Under the pieces are notes generated by a model. The model made no database searches and was not told the origin of the DNA. It saw nothing but the letters and a program-made list of their open reading frames with translations. DNA of 5,444 nucleotides from Syntrophomonadaceae bacterium (GTDB taxonomy: Bacteria; Bacillota; Dethiobacteria; DTU022): the NCBI GenBank assembly GCA_003552365.1, contig PUKR01000193.1:1-5444 (forward strand). Direction: 5' to 3'. Numbering within the stretch: the stretch's first letter is position 1; each line of letters begins with the position of its first letter. Below, piece after piece: positions 4,942-5,444 of this stretch. The translations under genes were made by a program, and so were the position numbers.

Positions 4942-5444
4942 CTATCACCTGCACACGGCCCGCTGTTGTCATGCCACGGGAACACTTTCGGAATACCTTG
5001 CTGAAGCGCAAAGAAAAGGTTTGGATGAAATCGGATTTGCCGATCATTTTCCCCTCGGTTTGCTTGATTTTAAACCGAGAAACCAGGTAACCATGGAGCC
5101 GCGGGAGCTAAAACTTTACATTGCCGAGGTCGAGGCGCTAAAGAATAAATCAGAAAGCCCGGTGATCAGGGTAGGCATAGAAGTTGATTATATTCCCGGC
5201 ACCGAGAAAAAGCTGGAAAACTTATTAAAACAGTACCATTTTGATTATGTGATCGGGTCTATTCATTTTATGGGTCGCTGGGATTTTACCCACCCCGTTT
5301 ACGCGAACGACTACCGGGAGCAAGATATGGGGAAACTGTACCGGCAGTATTATGCTCTTGTCCGTGATGCCTGCAAATGCGGGCTTTTTGATATAATCGG
5401 GCATATTGATGTGATCAAGAAGTTTGGTTACCGGCCCGAGGAAG
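4934..5444 (+). CDS. hisJ: PHP-family histidinol phosphatase (HisJ/HisK type), N-terminal part (runs off the right edge)
   Basis: My translation of the last 511 bases gives 170 residues starting MIDYHLHTARCCHATGTLSE, with no stop. It carries the metal-binding blocks of the PHP fold: HLH (His5, His7) with a following Cys/His segment, FADHFPLG (35-42), GIEVDYIPG (81-89), the IGSIHF block (107-112, His111) and IGHIDVIKKFG (155-165, His157 and Asp159). Family members of about 260-280 residues hydrolyse histidinol phosphate to histidinol (EC 3.1.3.15), the eighth step. They replace the HAD domain of E. coli HisB in Firmicutes such as Bacillus subtilis (HisJ) and Lactococcus (HisK). GGGAGG (4922-4927) precedes the ATG, which overlaps the hisI stop in ATGATTGA (4934-4941), a layout typical of translational coupling. 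Other PHP phosphoesterases are possible, but the his context and the CxHATG segment favour histidinol phosphatase. Confidence 0.88.
   Translation, partial: MIDYHLHTARCCHATGTLSEYLAEAQRKGLDEIGFADHFPLGLLDFKPRNQVTMEPRELKLYIAEVEALKNKSESPVIRVGIEVDYIPGTEKKLENLLKQYHFDYVIGSIHFMGRWDFTHPVYANDYREQDMGKLYRQYYALVRDACKCGLFDIIGHIDVIKKFGYRPEE

Overview
The window is ordinary chromosomal DNA of moderate GC content, most likely from an anaerobic Firmicute (Clostridia / Peptococcaceae-like). That placement is an inference. It rests on strong purine-rich ribosome binding sites, GTG and TTG starts, a Bacillus/Clostridium-type EPSP synthase, a stand-alone imidazoleglycerol-phosphate dehydratase, and a PHP-family rather than HAD-family histidinol phosphatase.

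Layout. Bases 1-248 (minus strand) hold the first 82 codons of a P-loop NTP-binding protein that runs off the left edge. A 126-bp divergent promoter region (249-374) separates it from aroA (375-1655, plus), the sixth enzyme of the shikimate pathway. A 240-bp non-coding stretch follows (1656-1895). It holds a 13-bp tandem repeat, a good sigma-A-type promoter, and a perfect 9-bp dyad at the predicted transcription start that contains an exact DnaA-box sequence. It also has a 15-bp match to the left-hand gene and a possible 22-codon reading frame overlapping the next gene start. Then comes a tightly packed histidine cluster, all on the plus strand: hisD (1896-3185), hisB (3169-3759), hisA (3770-4489), hisI (4552-4941) and the start of a PHP-type histidinol phosphatase gene, hisJ/hisK (4934 to the right edge).

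How the genes work together. HisI opens the PRAMP ring (step 3) and HisA isomerises ProFAR (step 4). HisB dehydrates imidazoleglycerol phosphate (step 6), the PHP phosphatase makes histidinol (step 8), and HisD oxidises it to histidine (steps 9-10). The genes for step 1 (hisG/hisZ), step 2 (hisE), step 5 (hisH/hisF) and step 7 (hisC) are not seen. hisC, hisH and hisF are missing from internal positions where many bacterial operons carry them. They may lie elsewhere, or downstream of the right edge.

I found no mobile element, CRISPR array, rRNA or tRNA, and no convincing intrinsic terminator. I do not see a previously undescribed system here. The parts most worth a second look are the two intergenic control regions and the incomplete gene complement of the his cluster.
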